A DNA stretch of 64,000 nucleotides from Planctomycetota bacterium (GCA_963204915.1 CAUJHS010000057.1:62001-126000); one strand, 5' to 3'. Numbered from the stretch's first letter, positions 52,512 through 61,647 are shown. Notes: generated from the letters alone by a model not told the origin. Numbers and translations: made by a program.

Positions 52512-53603
52512 ATGACCGACGACTTGCAACCCCATTCAACGCACGAACCGCGCCCGGCCGACGCCAGCGAGGAATTTGAGCATCGCGAGGACCATCAGCC
52601 GATTGACGATCTGGTGGAGCGGATCCGCCTGACCGCCGACAAGCTGTTGCACGACCACACCTCGCGCGGCGACGTGAAGATTCTGGATCGCACCCTGCGC
52701 GAGCTGCGGTACGCTTTCAAAGTGTTCGCCAAGTACCGCGATCGCCGCAAGGTGACGGTGTTCGGCTCGGCCCGCACCACGCCCGACAAGCCCGCGTATC
52801 AACAAGCGATGGAGTTCGGCCGCGCCATGGCCAAGGCGGGGTGGATGGTCGTGACCGGCGCCGGCGGCGGCATCATGGAGGCCGGCCACCTCGGCTCGGG
52901 CCGCGAAATGGCCATGGGGCTGAACATCATGCTCCCCTTCGAGCAGGCCGCGAACTCGGTCATCGCGGGCGACCACAAACTCGTCCACATGAAATACTTC
53001 TTCACGCGCAAGTTGATGTTTGTGAAGGAGTGCGATGCGCTGGTGTGCCTCCCCGGCGGCATGGGCACGCTGGATGAAGCCATGGAAGTGCTCACGCTGC
53101 TGCAAACCGGCAAACGCAATCCGGCGCCCGTGGTGTTCCTGGATGAGCCGGGTGGAACCTACTGGCAAACGTTTCACGAGTTCATCGAAGGCAACCTGTT
53201 GGGCCATGCGATGATCTCGCCGGAAGACCTGCGGCTGTACAAAGTGACCGACTCGGTGGACGAAGCGGCGTACGAAGTGTTGAACTTCTACAGCATGTAT
53301 CACAGCATGCGCTACGTGCGCGACACGCTGGTGTTCCGCCTGAACAAGCCCCCGAGCGACGAGTTGCTGGCCGAAATCAACCGCGACTTTGCCGATATTC
53401 TGGTCGAAGGCCGCTTTGTCGTTTCTGGGCCGTTGCCCGAGGAGAACGAACCTGGACTGGCGAAGCTGCCGCGATTGTCGTTTCACTTCAATCGCCGCAA
53501 CTTGGGCCGTTTGCGCGAACTGATTGACTGCCTGAACCGCGGTTATGTGACGTTCGTGGAGAAAATTCCGTCGCAAGACGACGAACCGCCTGCGGAAGCG
53601 TGA
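52512..53603 (+). CDS. LOG family protein (nucleoside-monophosphate phosphoribohydrolase-like)
   Basis: The 363-residue protein carries the LOG/lysine-decarboxylase-like Rossmann fold: [40 protein letters not shown], and the diagnostic [20 protein letters not shown] (PGGxGTxxE). Known members hydrolyse nucleoside 5'-monophosphates (in plants giving free cytokinins); the physiological substrate here is unknown. The protein is longer than the usual 180-250 residues: about 85 extra N-terminal residues and a 100-residue C-terminal extension ([18 protein letters not shown] onward), as in the longer bacterial subgroup. Cytoplasmic. ATG 52512. Confidence 0.88.
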   Translation: MTDDLQPHSTHEPRPADASEEFEHREDHQPIDDLVERIRLTADKLLHDHTSRGDVKILDRTLRELRYAFKVFAKYRDRRKVTVFGSARTTPDKPAYQQAMEFGRAMAKAGWMVVTGAGGGIMEAGHLGSGREMAMGLNIMLPFEQAANSVIAGDHKLVHMKYFFTRKLMFVKECDALVCLPGGMGTLDEAMEVLTLLQTGKRNPAPVVFLDEPGGTYWQTFHEFIEGNLLGHAMISPEDLRLYKVTDSVDEAAYEVLNFYSMYHSMRYVRDTLVFRLNKPPSDELLAEINRDFADILVEGRFVVSGPLPEENEPGLAKLPRLSFHFNRRNLGRLRELIDCLNRGYVTFVEKIPSQDDEPPAEA

Positions 53604-53629
53604 GACTTCACGCCCTCATGGGCCAACGC

Positions 53630-54973
53630 TCACGGTTTGACCGTGAACGCGATGTCTTGTTCTTCGAGATAGTTATCTGACTCGAAGCCGTGGTTATCGT
53701 TGCCGTCGCGTCCCACGCTGTAGACCGTCGCGCCTTCGTCCTGCACTTGCCATCGCATGGGTTGCGCATCAAACGGATCGACGGGAACTACTTTGAGCAA
53801 TTCAGGTGTAAGTTGCTCCAACTTCTCGGGGAACTTTTCATGTCGCCTGCGGTAGCGCTCGGCGGCCAAACCTGCGACGGCTCCTTGATTGTATGCTTGC
53901 GTGCGCGCGGCCGCCTCGGCAATGGCCGAGATCGACGGCGTTAAGGCGTTGGTCATGGTGTAACGGACATAGCCCAGCGGCGAACCGATCTGCTCCGAAA
54001 CTTCATCGCTGGCGACGGCGGCGGCCCTGCGCGTTTCAGGCCAGGGTGTTTTCATGGCCGTTTGAAACCGAGCCATCGTTTCCAGATAGAACGCCAAATC
54101 GTCTTGCCGCGTCAGAGCAATCTTGCGCGCGGCGGCGGCGTCAAAGTCGTCGCTCATCAGTTGCGGGTTCTGGAACATCGTTACGCCAAGGACTCGTTCG
54201 CCGATCACCAATAGCTCCAACCCCGGAATCAAGTCGATGGCCTCGAACCTGGTTTGCAGCAGCGCCAAATCGTCGTCCGAAAAATCGACCGCTGTGAGGG
54301 CGTACTCCAGCGACTCGGCCGCATGGCTTGTCATCGCCATGCGCACCAGTTGCGAGAACTGCGACGGCTCGCGCCGCAGGCTTTCACTCATGGCGATGAT
54401 GGCGAGAATCGAACGCGCGGCGCTGCTGGCGTCTCCTCGACGAGCGCGGCAGCGCGCATGCAAACTGAGTAAGCGCGTCCCCGCGCGCAGCGCCTCCAGG
54501 TGGTCCAGCGACATATTCATGCCTTGGCTGAAGTCGGTCGGGTAGCGCGCGTGATCGCCGGCTTGCGCCGCCTGAAGCAGTTGTTCGAGCGACGGGGCGT
54601 ATCGCTCCAAATGCGCTTCGGCCGCGGCTTCTTCAGGCCAAGGTTCGCCCGGAGGTGGAACCTCGCCTTCGCCCGTTCCCACGATGAGAAGTTCGCCCGC
54701 GACGGTTTGGTAATCCTCCTGGGAAAGCTCGGCAACCGCCTCCATCCACAGCGGCGCGGTATTGGTCGCCTCGGGCGGAAGAGCGTAATACGCTTCGAGT
54801 TCAACCGCGTTGGTGGGAAGTCCTGCGGCCCGTAAGTCGGCCAACATGCGGCGCACGCGCGAAGCGGAGTAAGCCTGGAAGATCCACAAGGCCAGCACCG
54901 GCACAACCACGAGCACCATCACGCCTATCAGCAAGCAGCCCCAGGGCCGCCGCTTCACCGCCGGTTCATTCAT
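53630..54973 (-). CDS. Hypothetical single-pass membrane protein with GspG-like C-terminal motif
   Basis: From ATG 54973 the protein has 447 residues. One N-terminal membrane helix (CLLIGVMVLVVVPVLALWIF) is followed by a long alpha-helical extracytoplasmic region (LSLHARCRARRGDASSAARS and similar). The end reads VVPVDPFDAQPMRWQVQDEG, then TVYSVGRDGNDNHG, the recurring DPFxxxPxxW..dG..vYSvGxDGxDn motif of planctomycete exported proteins and of type II pseudopilin C-termini. No catalytic motif. The gene converges on the LOG gene 26 bases away. An in-frame upstream start at 55030 is not supported. Confidence 0.72.
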   Translation of the reverse strand: MNEPAVKRRPWGCLLIGVMVLVVVPVLALWIFQAYSASRVRRMLADLRAAGLPTNAVELEAYYALPPEATNTAPLWMEAVAELSQEDYQTVAGELLIVGTGEGEVPPPGEPWPEEAAAEAHLERYAPSLEQLLQAAQAGDHARYPTDFSQGMNMSLDHLEALRAGTRLLSLHARCRARRGDASSAARSILAIIAMSESLRREPSQFSQLVRMAMTSHAAESLEYALTAVDFSDDDLALLQTRFEAIDLIPGLELLVIGERVLGVTMFQNPQLMSDDFDAAAARKIALTRQDDLAFYLETMARFQTAMKTPWPETRRAAAVASDEVSEQIGSPLGYVRYTMTNALTPSISAIAEAAARTQAYNQGAVAGLAAERYRRRHEKFPEKLEQLTPELLKVVPVDPFDAQPMRWQVQDEGATVYSVGRDGNDNHGFESDNYLEEQDIAFTVKP

Positions 54974-55083
54974 AATCGACGCCTGAAATCCAAGGGACGC
55001 GCAACTCCACGAGGATCTCCAGCTTACCACGAAACCAACGCCAGTTTGTTCGCCAGCGCCGGCTCACGTCGCGCCGCGGAATG

Positions 55084-56901
55084 CTACGCGGCGGTGAAGC
55101 GGCGGTAGAGCGAGGCGTACACGCCGTCGCGTTCAATCAGGTCCTCGTGCCGGCCGCGCTCGATGATGCAGCCGTGATCCAACACGAGCACCTGGTCGGC
55201 GTCGCGAATGGTGCTCAGGCGGTGCGCGACCACAAACGCAGTGCGGTCGGCCAGCAGCACCCCGAGCGCTTGTTGAATGCGCAGCTCGGTTTCGCTGTCG
55301 ATGTTGCTCGTGGCTTCATCCAGAATCAAAATGCGCGGGTCCGCCAGCAAGGCTCGGGCAAAGCAGATGAGTTGCCGTTGCCCCGCCGAAAGCGACACGC
55401 CGCGTTCGCCCACTTGCGTGGCGAAGCCGTGCGGCAAACCGTCGAATAGATCAAGGCAACCAAGACGGCGCACCGCCTCCACAACTTCGTCATCGGTAGC
55501 GGTTGGCCGGCCCACGCGGATATTCTCGGCCACCGTGCCGTGGAACAAAAAGTTCTGTTGCAGCACGATGCCCATTTGATGATGCAACGATTCGCCCGAG
55601 AGTTCGCGAATGTCGTAATCGTCAATCAACACGCGACCTTCCTGCGCCAGATAGAACTTAGCGATGAGGTTGATGATTGACGTCTTGCCGCTGCCGGTAT
55701 GCCCCACCAGCGCGATCGTTTCGCCCGGCCGAGCCGTGAACGACACGTCATGCAGCACCGGCCGGTCGGCGTCGTAGGCAAACGTGACCCGGTCAAACTC
55801 GACCCGGCCCACCAGTGGCGTGAGGTGCAGGGCGTCGGGCGGGTCCGTCCATTCGGGCGGCGTGTCGAGAAATTGGAACAGTCGTTCGGCGCCGGCCATA
55901 GCGGTCATCGCCTGGTTGTATTGATTGCCGATAATCGAGATCGGCGAGAAGAACATATTGGCCATGAAGAAGAACCCGACCATCGCCCCGATGCTGGCGC
56001 CCGAACCGGGCTCTAGCACCAGGTAGCCGCCCACGACCAGCAAAATGGCGATGAACAACTGGTTGTTCAAGTCCAGCAGCGGCAGGAACAGGCCATGTGT
56101 TTTGAGCACCGCGGTGTTGTAGCGCGAATGGTCGGTGACCAACTCGCGAAAGAGCTTTGCATTCTCATCCTGGCGCACGAAACTTTGGGTGACGCGCACC
56201 CCCGCGACGGACTCCGCCAGCGTGGCCACCACACGACTGTACGAGCGACGCATGGCGCGCAGCACTTCGCTCAAGCGGCGGTGGAACTGGCGATTAATGA
56301 ACCACAACACCGGCGCCAGGCCGAGCACGATCAGGAACAATCGCGGCTCGTACCACAGCATGCACAGGGCGGCGACGATCATTTGCCCTACTTGCACGAG
56401 GGTGACGAACAGCACGTCTTGCACGCCCAGGCGCACATCCTCCACGTCGGAGGTCATGCGGCTGATGATCCGGCCGACTTTGGTTTTCTGGAACCAGCTC
56501 ATCGGCATGCGCTGCAAGTGAGTAAACACCTGGTTGCGCAGGTCGTTCACCACGGCTTCCCCCAGCGCCAGGGCCAGCCGTTGCCGATAGTGCATGACCA
56601 CTTGCGTCGAGAGCGCCAACAGCGCAAACCCGGCGGCGCCCAACGCCACGCCCCAGGCGTCGCCGCGCTGGATGGGGCCGTCAATCACCGCCGCCACGGT
56701 CCACGTGAGCGCCGGCAACTGGATCGAACGGATCACGACCAGCACCACCAGCCAGTTGCGCTGCGCCGCGTAAGGTCGCGTGAACTCCATCAAACGCTGG
56801 ATCAAGTGGTAATCCAACGGGCGTTGCCGCGATTCTTCTTGCTCCTCGTGCGACACCCGCGTCAGGGCAGGAGCCGACGTTCCCGACGATAAAGCAATCA
56901 T
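55084..56901 (-). CDS. ABC exporter half-transporter (consensus Walker B, LSAGQ signature)
   Basis: From ATG 56901 the protein has 605 residues: an N-terminal six-helix exporter domain (MHYRQRLALALGEAVVNDLR, LQRMPMSWFQKTKVGRIISR) and a nucleotide-binding domain with Walker A ALVGHTGSGKTSIINL, Q-loop MGIVLQQNFLFHGTVAENIR, signature SLSAGQRQLICFARALL (LSAGQ, not LSGGQ), Walker B ILILDEATSNID with the catalytic Glu, and switch His in FVVAHRLSTIRDAD. Its neighbour at 57148 has the opposite pattern of defects, so the two should pair as a heterodimer with one competent ATP site. Substrate unknown (multidrug or lipid exporter family). Upstream gene ends about 245 bases away across a REP-like repeat. 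Confidence 0.92.
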   Translation of the reverse strand: MIALSSGTSAPALTRVSHEEQEESRQRPLDYHLIQRLMEFTRPYAAQRNWLVVLVVIRSIQLPALTWTVAAVIDGPIQRGDAWGVALGAAGFALLALSTQVVMHYRQRLALALGEAVVNDLRNQVFTHLQRMPMSWFQKTKVGRIISRMTSDVEDVRLGVQDVLFVTLVQVGQMIVAALCMLWYEPRLFLIVLGLAPVLWFINRQFHRRLSEVLRAMRRSYSRVVATLAESVAGVRVTQSFVRQDENAKLFRELVTDHSRYNTAVLKTHGLFLPLLDLNNQLFIAILLVVGGYLVLEPGSGASIGAMVGFFFMANMFFSPISIIGNQYNQAMTAMAGAERLFQFLDTPPEWTDPPDALHLTPLVGRVEFDRVTFAYDADRPVLHDVSFTARPGETIALVGHTGSGKTSIINLIAKFYLAQEGRVLIDDYDIRELSGESLHHQMGIVLQQNFLFHGTVAENIRVGRPTATDDEVVEAVRRLGCLDLFDGLPHGFATQVGERGVSLSAGQRQLICFARALLADPRILILDEATSNIDSETELRIQQALGVLLADRTAFVVAHRLSTIRDADQVLVLDHGCIIERGRHEDLIERDGVYASLYRRFTAA

Positions 56902-56959
56902 CTCACCCTTTCCACACAACCCCTAATCAACCCGCGCTTGCCGCGATCGGCGGCCCCAA

Positions 56960-57061
56960 AGTAGGTTACTCGCTCCGCGAGTAACCCATGGCTTCCACCG
57001 GGAAACCGCGCTTTCCGTTGGTTTTGCAAATGGGGGTCACTCGCGGAGCGAGCGACCTACT
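56960..57061. repeat. Pair of inverted REP-like palindromes
   Basis: Two GC-rich hairpins, 56964-56986 (perfect 10-bp arms, TCC loop) and 57035-57057 (10-bp arms, one mismatch, GGA loop), face each other so that 56960-56982 and 57039-57061 form a 23-base inverted repeat with two mismatches. The core CTCGCTCCGCGAG is the same in both. This resembles dispersed bacterial REP/BIME elements. It lies between the two ABC genes. Confidence 0.75.
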
Positions 57062-57147
57062 CTGTGGCTCCCTGCGCACCAACGTGAACAACGCGCTCGT
57101 GGCGCGTCGCCGCCGGCTGGCCCCGCAGCGCCGCTCGAACAACCAGG

Positions 57148-59055
57148 CTACGCCGAAACTTTGACGCGCGGCGCCGCAAGGCGTGGAAGCTCGATGGCGT
57201 CGCCGTATTGCAACTCGGCCAACCGGCGGTAATAGCCCGGCTCATGCAACAAATCTTCATGCCGCCCTTGCTGTACGATGCGCCCTTTTTGCAGCACGAT
57301 CACGCGATCGGTGCGGCGCAGCGCGCTCAGGCGGTTTGACACAATCAACGTGGTGCGGCCTTGCATGGCCGACTCCAGCGCCTCTTGAATATCGTGCTCG
57401 GTTTGCGCGTCCACCGCGGCGAGTGCGTCGTCGAGCATCAAAATCGGCGGATCGAGCAACAGCGCGCGAGCCAGGGCGAGTCGCTGTCGTTGTCCGCCGG
57501 AAAGATTGGCGCCGTGTTCGCCGATGATGGTTTCGTACCCTTGCGGCATTTCGCGAATGAACCCATCGGCGGAAGCCAGCCGAGCGGCGCGCACGATTTG
57601 TTCGCGTGTGGCGCCGGGGTCGCCAAAGGCGATGTTCGCCGCCACGGTGTTACTGAACAGGAAAGTGTCTTGAAACACAATGCCGATATTGCGGCGAAGT
57701 TCATCCAGGTCGCAGTCGCGAACGTCCACGCCGTTAATGCGCACCGCGCCAGCGGTGGCGTCGTAAAGTCGCGGAATCAGCGCGAGCAGCGAACTCTTGC
57801 CGGCCCCGGTTTCTCCGGTGACGCCAAGGCACTCGCCCGGCTCGATGGTCAGCGACACGTCGCGCAGCACCTTGCGTCCGCCGCGATACGCCAGCGACAC
57901 GCCGTCCAACTCAATCCGTCCTGGCGACGCGCTGAGCGGAACAGGGTTCGCCGGGCTGGCAATCGCCGCGGGCGTGTCGACGATCTGAAACACGCGCTCG
58001 GCGCCAATCAAACTGGTTTGAATAGTGTTGGCGATGCCCGTGATGTTGCCCACTTGCGCGGCGAACTCATGCAGCAGGTTCGCCATGACGAACAAGCCGG
58101 CGCCCAGCGGGATTTCGCCGTGAATCACCAGGTAGCCGCCGTAGCCGATCAGCACAAGCATGTTCACTTGCGTCAGCGCGCCCATGGCGGGCTGAAAGGT
58201 GCTCACGCGCCAGAAAATGCGTTCGCGCTCCTGCCGCACCTCTTGCACCGCTTTCGCGAAGCGTTCGGTTTGCTCGCGTTGGCGGCCGAAGCCTTTCACC
58301 ACGTGCACGCCGTGTACATTCTCGACCAGCAGCGTAATGGCGTGGTCCACCAGTTCGCTCGCGCGGCGATAACCCGGCTGCACCGCGCGCGAGAACGCCG
58401 CCGCCCCAAACCACAACAGCGGCGTGGTAGCCAGGCACGCCAGAGTCAACCCCACGTGCACTTGAAGCATGTACGCCACATACACGCTGAGCGTGAGCAG
58501 CACCGTAATCAGCTTGACCGCCACGCCGTCCACAAAACTGCGCACCGCCTGCACGTCGCCCGCGGCGCGGTTAATCAGCGAGCTGCTCTGATTTTCATCG
58601 AAAAAGGGGAAGCTCAATCGCTGGAGTTTGTCGTATACTTCGGCCCGCAACTCGACCAGAATCTTTTGCGATAAATTGGCCGAGGCGAGGGCCGAAGCGT
58701 ACCGGGCCGCCGTATTGCATAACGCCAGCGCTAGCACGGCGACTCCCGCCAGGGCCACCACCGCCAAAGGCGGCCAGTCGGCCGGAGGCGTCCAACCCCA
58801 CGGCCATGGTGGAGGCGTGCTGGCTGGGTCCAGTTGATGGCGCAGGTAGTCGATCGCCAGCCCGCACAGTCCCAGGCCAAACAGCCCCAGCGCCACCACG
58901 GCCAGGTGCAGCGCGATCACGCCGGCGCTCGCCCAGCGGAAGCGATACGTCAGCGCCAGCATGCGCCGAATGGATCTCCATGCCGAACCCGGCGCAGCGG
59001 AAGAAAGCGCGTGAGTAGGCAACACCTCACGCGAGGTAGGATTCACAGCGTTCAC
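57148..59055 (-). CDS. ABC exporter half-transporter (degenerate Walker B, LSGGQ signature)
   Basis: The 635-residue protein starts at GTG 59055. Six membrane helices (VIALHLAVVALGLFGLGLCG; ITVLLTLSVYVAYMLQVHVG) precede a nucleotide-binding domain with Walker A GVTGETGAGKSSLLAL, Q-loop IGIVFQDTFLFSNTVAANIA, a canonical signature NLSGGQRQRLALARALL, but Walker B ILMLDDALAAVD, where the catalytic Glu is Asp, and TLIVSNRLSALRRTD, where the switch His is Asn. These are the degenerate-site features of heterodimeric exporters such as TM287/288 or LmrCD. The partner is encoded downstream on the same strand. A Pro/Trp-rich extracytoplasmic loop (TPPPWPWGWTPPADWPPL) between helices 1 and 2 is unusual. 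Confidence 0.92.
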   Translation of the reverse strand: MNAVNPTSREVLPTHALSSAAPGSAWRSIRRMLALTYRFRWASAGVIALHLAVVALGLFGLGLCGLAIDYLRHQLDPASTPPPWPWGWTPPADWPPLAVVALAGVAVLALALCNTAARYASALASANLSQKILVELRAEVYDKLQRLSFPFFDENQSSSLINRAAGDVQAVRSFVDGVAVKLITVLLTLSVYVAYMLQVHVGLTLACLATTPLLWFGAAAFSRAVQPGYRRASELVDHAITLLVENVHGVHVVKGFGRQREQTERFAKAVQEVRQERERIFWRVSTFQPAMGALTQVNMLVLIGYGGYLVIHGEIPLGAGLFVMANLLHEFAAQVGNITGIANTIQTSLIGAERVFQIVDTPAAIASPANPVPLSASPGRIELDGVSLAYRGGRKVLRDVSLTIEPGECLGVTGETGAGKSSLLALIPRLYDATAGAVRINGVDVRDCDLDELRRNIGIVFQDTFLFSNTVAANIAFGDPGATREQIVRAARLASADGFIREMPQGYETIIGEHGANLSGGQRQRLALARALLLDPPILMLDDALAAVDAQTEHDIQEALESAMQGRTTLIVSNRLSALRRTDRVIVLQKGRIVQQGRHEDLLHEPGYYRRLAELQYGDAIELPRLAAPRVKVSA

Positions 59056-59477
59056 AATTCGTGGGTCAAAACAAACAGGAAAGAAAGTTCACTCGCCGGC
59101 CAACCACCGGCTTCGGGTCGCGGAGTATACCGACTAACCAATCGGCCGGACATGCGGCAACCCGCAGTTCTCGCGGTGCGTAAGGTTTGCCCCCGTCTGG
59201 CAATGACCCGTCTGGCAATGACCCGTCCGGCAAATGACCAGTTCACGCATGGACCAGTTCACCCATGGATCCGATCACCGATAACCCGTGCACCCTTGAG
59301 AGGCCCCAACGGACGGCAAAGTTCGCCCGACGGCCGAGAGATTCCAACGCAAGTTTTCGCCGTGATATTGTATGCATCCCGTCCGTCGCAAGCGGGACAA
59401 TTTTGTTAAGATGCAAAGAAGTTTCCTGACCGCACCACTTTTGTCGCCAGCCTTTGGCCAGCAAGGAACCGCGCTCG
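59056..59477. other. Divergent intergenic region containing short tandem repeats
   Basis: About 420 bases between the ABC gene and the ABM gene, with no credible ORF. It should hold both promoters. The only notable structure is the tandem repeat block at 59193-59270, listed separately. Confidence 0.45.
59193..59270. repeat. Two adjacent short tandem repeats (15-16 base units)
   Basis: The unit CCGTCTGGCAATGAC occurs at 59193-59207 and 59208-59222, and once more at 59223-59238 with one substitution and one insertion. It is followed directly by a different 16-base unit, CAGTTCACGCATGGAC (59239-59254), repeated with two changes at 59255-59270. Both arrays are non-coding. Confidence 0.8.
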
Positions 59478-59762
59478 ATGATTACCGTCGGAATGAACTA
59501 TCGCGTCATACCGGGCAAGCAGCAAGATTTTGAAGAAAAGTTCGCCGCCGTGCTTAGCGCGCTGAACAGCGCTCAGGGGCATACGTCGTCGACGCTGTGG
59601 AAAGACGTGAGCGACGACGCCTCGTATCTCATCACCAGCGAATGGTCCGAGGAGCAAGCCTTCCGCGACTTTATTCAAAGCCAGGCGTTCCGCGATGTGA
59701 CCAATTGGGGCAAAGAGCAAATCCTCGCCGGGCGGCCGCAACACAAAGTGTACAAGCACTAA
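59478..59762 (+). CDS. Antibiotic biosynthesis monooxygenase (ABM)-type small protein
   Basis: From ATG 59478, with AAGGAA about ten bases upstream, the product is 94 residues, typical for a dimeric ABM ferredoxin-like barrel: ITVGMNYRVIPGKQQDFEEK, GHTSSTLWKDVSDDASYLIT, SEWSEEQAFRDFIQSQAFRD. The family includes quinol monooxygenases and haem-degrading IsdG-like enzymes; catalytic residues are variable, so the function is uncertain. Cytoplasmic. It converges on the nitroreductase gene 6 bases away. Confidence 0.8.
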   Translation: MITVGMNYRVIPGKQQDFEEKFAAVLSALNSAQGHTSSTLWKDVSDDASYLITSEWSEEQAFRDFIQSQAFRDVTNWGKEQILAGRPQHKVYKH

Positions 59763-59768
59763 AGCGAT

Positions 59769-60377
59769 CTATCGCACCAGGTCGGACGCGGTTCCCCACG
59801 CGCCGCCAAACACGAACTGCGCCAGCGCCTTTCGGGGGCGCGGCGACAGGTCGCGCGCTTGGTATTTCTCCGGCAAGTTGTCCGGGTCGGCGGCATAGCC
59901 AATCGCCAGCGCCGTGAGCGGCTGTACGTCTTCCGGAATCTGGTACACGGCCCGCGCTCGGGCCGGCACAATGCCAATCATCTGATGGACGAACAACCCG
60001 CGGGCGGTCGCTTCGAGGGTGAGGTTCGCACTGGCCAGTCCCAGGTCATGCACCGCCGCGGCGTTGGGGTTGTTGTTGCGCGCAAAACGCGTACTGGTGC
60101 AACCGAGCGCCAGTACCGGAGCGGCGGCGGCCCACGCCTGGTTGCCTTCCACCAGACACGAGAGCATTTGTTCGAACGCTGCGGCGTCCGACTTGCGCGC
60201 CACGAGGTAACTCCAGGGCTGTTCGTTATAGGACGATGCCGCCCAACGCGCCGCTTCGAACAACGAGCGCAAGTCTTCGTCGCTCACGGGCCGGTCGGCA
60301 AAGGCGTAGGGGCTCCACCGTCGCGCGATCAGTTCGTGAATCGGATGATCCGCCGTGGCGTGCTTCACCGTGTTCAT
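59769..60377 (-). CDS. Nitroreductase family protein
   Basis: The 202-residue protein matches the FMN-dependent nitroreductase fold: IHELIARRWSPYAFADRPVS, LRSLFEAARWAASSYNEQPW, AVHDLGLASANLTLEATARG and LTALAIGYAADPDNLPEKYQ. Members reduce nitroaromatics, quinones or act as dehydrogenases; the substrate cannot be told. The ATG at 60377 has AAAGGGA upstream. It is the last gene of a three-gene unit behind the DUF202 gene (16-base gap) and mpg. Confidence 0.9.
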   Translation of the reverse strand: MNTVKHATADHPIHELIARRWSPYAFADRPVSDEDLRSLFEAARWAASSYNEQPWSYLVARKSDAAAFEQMLSCLVEGNQAWAAAAPVLALGCTSTRFARNNNPNAAAVHDLGLASANLTLEATARGLFVHQMIGIVPARARAVYQIPEDVQPLTALAIGYAADPDNLPEKYQARDLSPRPRKALAQFVFGGAWGTASDLVR

Positions 60378-60392
60378 CGAGCTTCCCTTTCG

Positions 60393-60800
60393 TTATCGGA
60401 TGGTGATCAGATACCAGGCCAACGCGACTCCCAGCAGCGAGAGCACCAACGCCAGGGTAAACGCCAGCCAGGGGCCAGGAGGCGCTATGTCCTCTTTTCG
60501 GAGCAAGGCCCGCGTGTAGCGGTGATGTTGAATCGTCGACACGACCAGCACAAACACGCCCGCCAGGACCAAGGCCACGCCAATCCACAGCGACATGGTT
60601 CGCCCGCCGCTCACTTTCTCTCCCGTGGCGGCCGCCAGTTCTTTCAAAAACAGTCCGAACCGCGCCACCACAAAGCCGAAGCCCATCATCGCCAGCCCGG
60701 TGCGCACCCAAGCCAATAGCGTGCGCTCGGCCGCCATCGTCAAACGCGGGTCGGAAGGATCAATGGGCCGGGGCGGACGCGTTGGCTCGGGCGAATTCAT
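60393..60800 (-). CDS. DUF202 membrane protein
   Basis: The 135-residue protein has three membrane helices and the DUF202 signature LTMAAERTLLAWVRTGLAMM followed by GFGFVVARFGLFLKEL. DUF202 proteins are small inner-membrane proteins of unknown function. Its ATG overlaps the TGA of the upstream mpg gene (ATGA at 60797-60800), so translation is probably coupled. An extended frame to 60809 starts with TTG. Confidence 0.88.
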   Translation of the reverse strand: MNSPEPTRPPRPIDPSDPRLTMAAERTLLAWVRTGLAMMGFGFVVARFGLFLKELAAATGEKVSGGRTMSLWIGVALVLAGVFVLVVSTIQHHRYTRALLRKEDIAPPGPWLAFTLALVLSLLGVALAWYLITIR

Positions 60801-61426
60801 GAAGGCCAAATCGATGGGGTTCGGAGCCGCTTGGGACCGCTGACAAAGGGATGTTCAGCATAGCAAAACCGCAGCCGCTCGTCTTTGGCCGACGTAACGC
60901 CGATGCGCGGCGTGACCACCACCGGCGGCGAAGTCGAGAGCGGATTCGGATCCGCAGCGATCCAGATTTCCTTGCCGTGGGTTAAGTCCCACCCGTTCCA
61001 ACGTCGGTCGATGGCTAACGACTCGCACAACCGCGCCGGACCGGTCGTCAGGTCGGTCAGGCGTTCTTTGCCGCGGCGGCGCTGCATCAATTCGACGCCG
61101 AACAGCGGTTCGCAGGCGCGGATCAGCACCGCGGTGGGCTTGTGCTCCTCTTCGGTCACGGCGTTCATGCAGTACCGCGAGTGAATCGAATAGACATACA
61201 GAAACCCCGGCGGGCCGAACATGACCGCATTGCGGTTGTTTTTGCCGCGATAGGAATGCGCCGCGGGGTCTTCGCCGCCCAGGTACGCTTCGGTCTCGAC
61301 GATGCGCCCGCCGACGACACCCTCGGCCGTTTCGCGCCAGAGCAGCTTGCCTAACAATTCCTGCGCCACCACGACCGGCGGACGGTCATAAAACTCGCGA
61401 ACCAGCGGCGGGGGAAGATCGGGCAT
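60797..61426 (-). CDS. mpg: DNA-3-methyladenine glycosylase
   Basis: From ATG 61426 the protein has 209 residues matching the AAG/Mpg family, which excises alkylated purines in base excision repair: LVREFYDRPPVVVAQELLGK, GRIVETEAYLGGEDPAAHSY (with the catalytic Glu), NNRNAVMFGPPGFLYVYSIH, YCMNAVTEEEHKPTAVLIRA and GPARLCESLAI. The open frame continues upstream to 61522 through a purine-rich tract that does not look coding. The stop overlaps the next gene's start. Cytoplasmic. Confidence 0.93.
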   Translation of the reverse strand: MPDLPPPLVREFYDRPPVVVAQELLGKLLWRETAEGVVGGRIVETEAYLGGEDPAAHSYRGKNNRNAVMFGPPGFLYVYSIHSRYCMNAVTEEEHKPTAVLIRACEPLFGVELMQRRRGKERLTDLTTGPARLCESLAIDRRWNGWDLTHGKEIWIAADPNPLSTSPPVVVTPRIGVTSAKDERLRFCYAEHPFVSGPKRLRTPSIWPS

Positions 61427-61647
61427 AGGAGGCAAGGAGAGGATAAGAGAAAACCAGAGAAGAAGGGAACAGGAGGGAACGGAGAGAAACGGAGATAAGA
61501 AAGACGAACACCTAAAATACAAAATTTACACTAACATTGATTTCACGTTCAAAGAACGATTCTTTCCTCGGTTCTCCTCCATTCTCTCCTGTTCGATTCT
61601 TCGCTTTCTCATCCTTCCCTTCTCTCTCGTTTTCCTTCTTCGCATTC
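61427..61647. other. Intergenic purine tract and facing pyrimidine tract
   Basis: Plus-strand bases about 61424-61506 are mostly A/G, and 61560-61657 mostly C/T, separated by an AT-rich centre. The two tracts share partly complementary words (for example GAACAGGAG at 61467-61475 and CTCCTGTTC at 61586-61594), so a long imperfect hairpin is possible. No gene is seen. Confidence 0.55.
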
